Below are positions 5,857 to 6,359 of a stretch of DNA of 6,359 nucleotides, piece after piece. Location: positions 1 to 6,359 of the forward strand of contig URTD01000116.1 of assembly GCA_900550735.1 (NCBI GenBank). The letters run 5' to 3'. Position numbers and translations under genes: made by a program. This stretch comes from an uncultured Collinsella sp. Lineage in GTDB: Bacteria > Actinomycetota > Coriobacteriia > Coriobacteriales > Coriobacteriaceae. The notes under the pieces were generated by a model. It had not been told where the DNA came from and did not search any database. It worked only from the letters and a program-made list of their open reading frames with translations. Numbering within the stretch: the stretch's first letter is position 1; each line of letters opens with the position of its first letter.

Positions 5857-6359
5857 TGCAAAAGGCAATCTACACTACCGTCGGGATCGATGAGCTGTTG
5901 CCGCATGTGCAGGCGCTCAAAGGTACCGGCGCGCGCTTTGTGCAGATGCATGCCGAGCGCTGTGTGGACGACGGATCGTATCGCCTGGTCTATACGTTTA
6001 TCGACGTTCGTGCTGCTCAGGAGCATATTGCGCAGGACGGCAGCTATGCGATCGAGAACCTGGTGGTTGAGGGCATCGACCAGTATCAGGAGATTCCGTC
6101 CATCAGCTCGTACTATCCGGCGGTATTCCCGTTTGAAAACGAGGCGCACGACCTATTCGGTCTTGCCATCACCGATATGCAGATTGACTTTAAGGGCTTT
6201 TTCTACCAGGTCTCGACTGCCGAACCCATGAGCGTTATCACGCCCGAGGTGAAGGCCGCGCGCGAGAAAGCCATGAAGGTGCGTGCCGCTGCCGAGGCCA
6301 AGGCGCGCAAGGCCGCGGCCGAAAAGGCCGCCGCGGCTGCGGCTGCTGCAGGGGAGGGT
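5856..6359 (+). CDS. echD: EchD-like subunit of group 4 [NiFe] hydrogenase (NuoC / 30-kDa family), 3' partial
   Basis: 168 codons are present and the frame is open at the window end. Residues 1 to about 125 form a NuoC-type domain of the peripheral arm. The diagnostic part is residues 80-103, IPSISSYYPAVFPFENEAHDLFG followed by L, matching the family pattern of Pro/Ser, Tyr-Pro-Ala, a Glu-rich turn and DLFG. NuoC-type proteins carry no cofactor and hold the small and large subunits together. EchD proteins are normally only about 110-120 residues. Here the frame continues into an Ala/Lys/Arg/Glu-rich helical segment (about 131-165) ending in a run of eight Ala. This may be a species-specific tail, or a linker into a fused EchE-like large subunit as in HycE or NuoCD; the window ends too soon to decide. 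The start ATG overlaps the EchC stop by one base. Confidence 0.88.
   Translation, partial: MQKAIYTTVGIDELLPHVQALKGTGARFVQMHAERCVDDGSYRLVYTFIDVRAAQEHIAQDGSYAIENLVVEGIDQYQEIPSISSYYPAVFPFENEAHDLFGLAITDMQIDFKGFFYQVSTAEPMSVITPEVKAAREKAMKVRAAAEAKARKAAAEKAAAAAAAAGEG

Noticed and set aside
4102..5868. A 588-codon open frame on the minus strand
   Set aside because: It lies antisense to the EchAB and EchC genes, is rich in His, Arg, Gln and Ala, and has no recognisable domain. It is a by-product of GC-rich codon usage opposite clear conserved proteins.
1..6359. Flavoprotein, HTH gene and hydrogenase as one operon or one new system
   Set aside because: Strong terminators at 1426-1466 and 2208-2230 separate the three units. 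A physiological link (both enzymes handle low-potential or NADH electrons) is possible but not shown by the sequence.

Overview
The window looks like chromosomal DNA from a GC-rich, anaerobic, gut-type actinobacterium. Codon choice and the gene families fit the Coriobacteriia, and a Collinsella-like organism is my best guess. That is a judgement from sequence style and protein resemblance, not a database match. All supported genes lie on the + strand.

Layout. (1) 1-1350: the 3' part of a large Fe-S flavoprotein of the old yellow enzyme / 2,4-dienoyl-CoA reductase type. It is followed by a structured 3' tail and a strong intrinsic terminator (1426-1466). (2) 1467-1790: an AT-richer spacer with no convincing gene but several short dyads and weak promoter-like elements. 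(3) 1791-2195: a 134-residue protein with two helix-turn-helix domains, built like the DNA-binding half of an IS3/IS150-type OrfA. It has no OrfB beside it and has its own terminator (2208-2230). (4) 2231-2376: a leader/promoter region with paired CAATTG sites and a strong Shine-Dalgarno. (5) 2377-6359: the start of an operon for a membrane-bound, energy-converting group 4 [NiFe] hydrogenase of the Ech type. Its genes are a 960-residue protein joining an EchA/NuoL-like antiporter subunit to an EchB/NuoH-like subunit, then EchC (small subunit, NuoB-like), then EchD (NuoC-like), which runs off the window end.

How the genes work together. The hydrogenase genes are tightly coupled: an AGGAGG overlaps the EchAB stop, and the EchC stop and EchD start share one base. 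The encoded subunits are the membrane arm (EchA+EchB) and part of the peripheral arm (EchC, EchD). The large catalytic subunit (EchE) and ferredoxin-like subunit (EchF) would be expected just downstream. Such complexes pass electrons from reduced ferredoxin (or formate, in formate hydrogenlyase relatives) to protons and couple this to ion translocation. The flavoprotein and the HTH gene are separated from this operon by terminators and should be read as independent transcription units.

Most worth a second look: the EchA-EchB fusion, the orphan transposase-derived double-HTH gene directly upstream of the hydrogenase operon, and the Ala-rich tails on EchC and EchD. The EchD tail may lead into a fused EchE.
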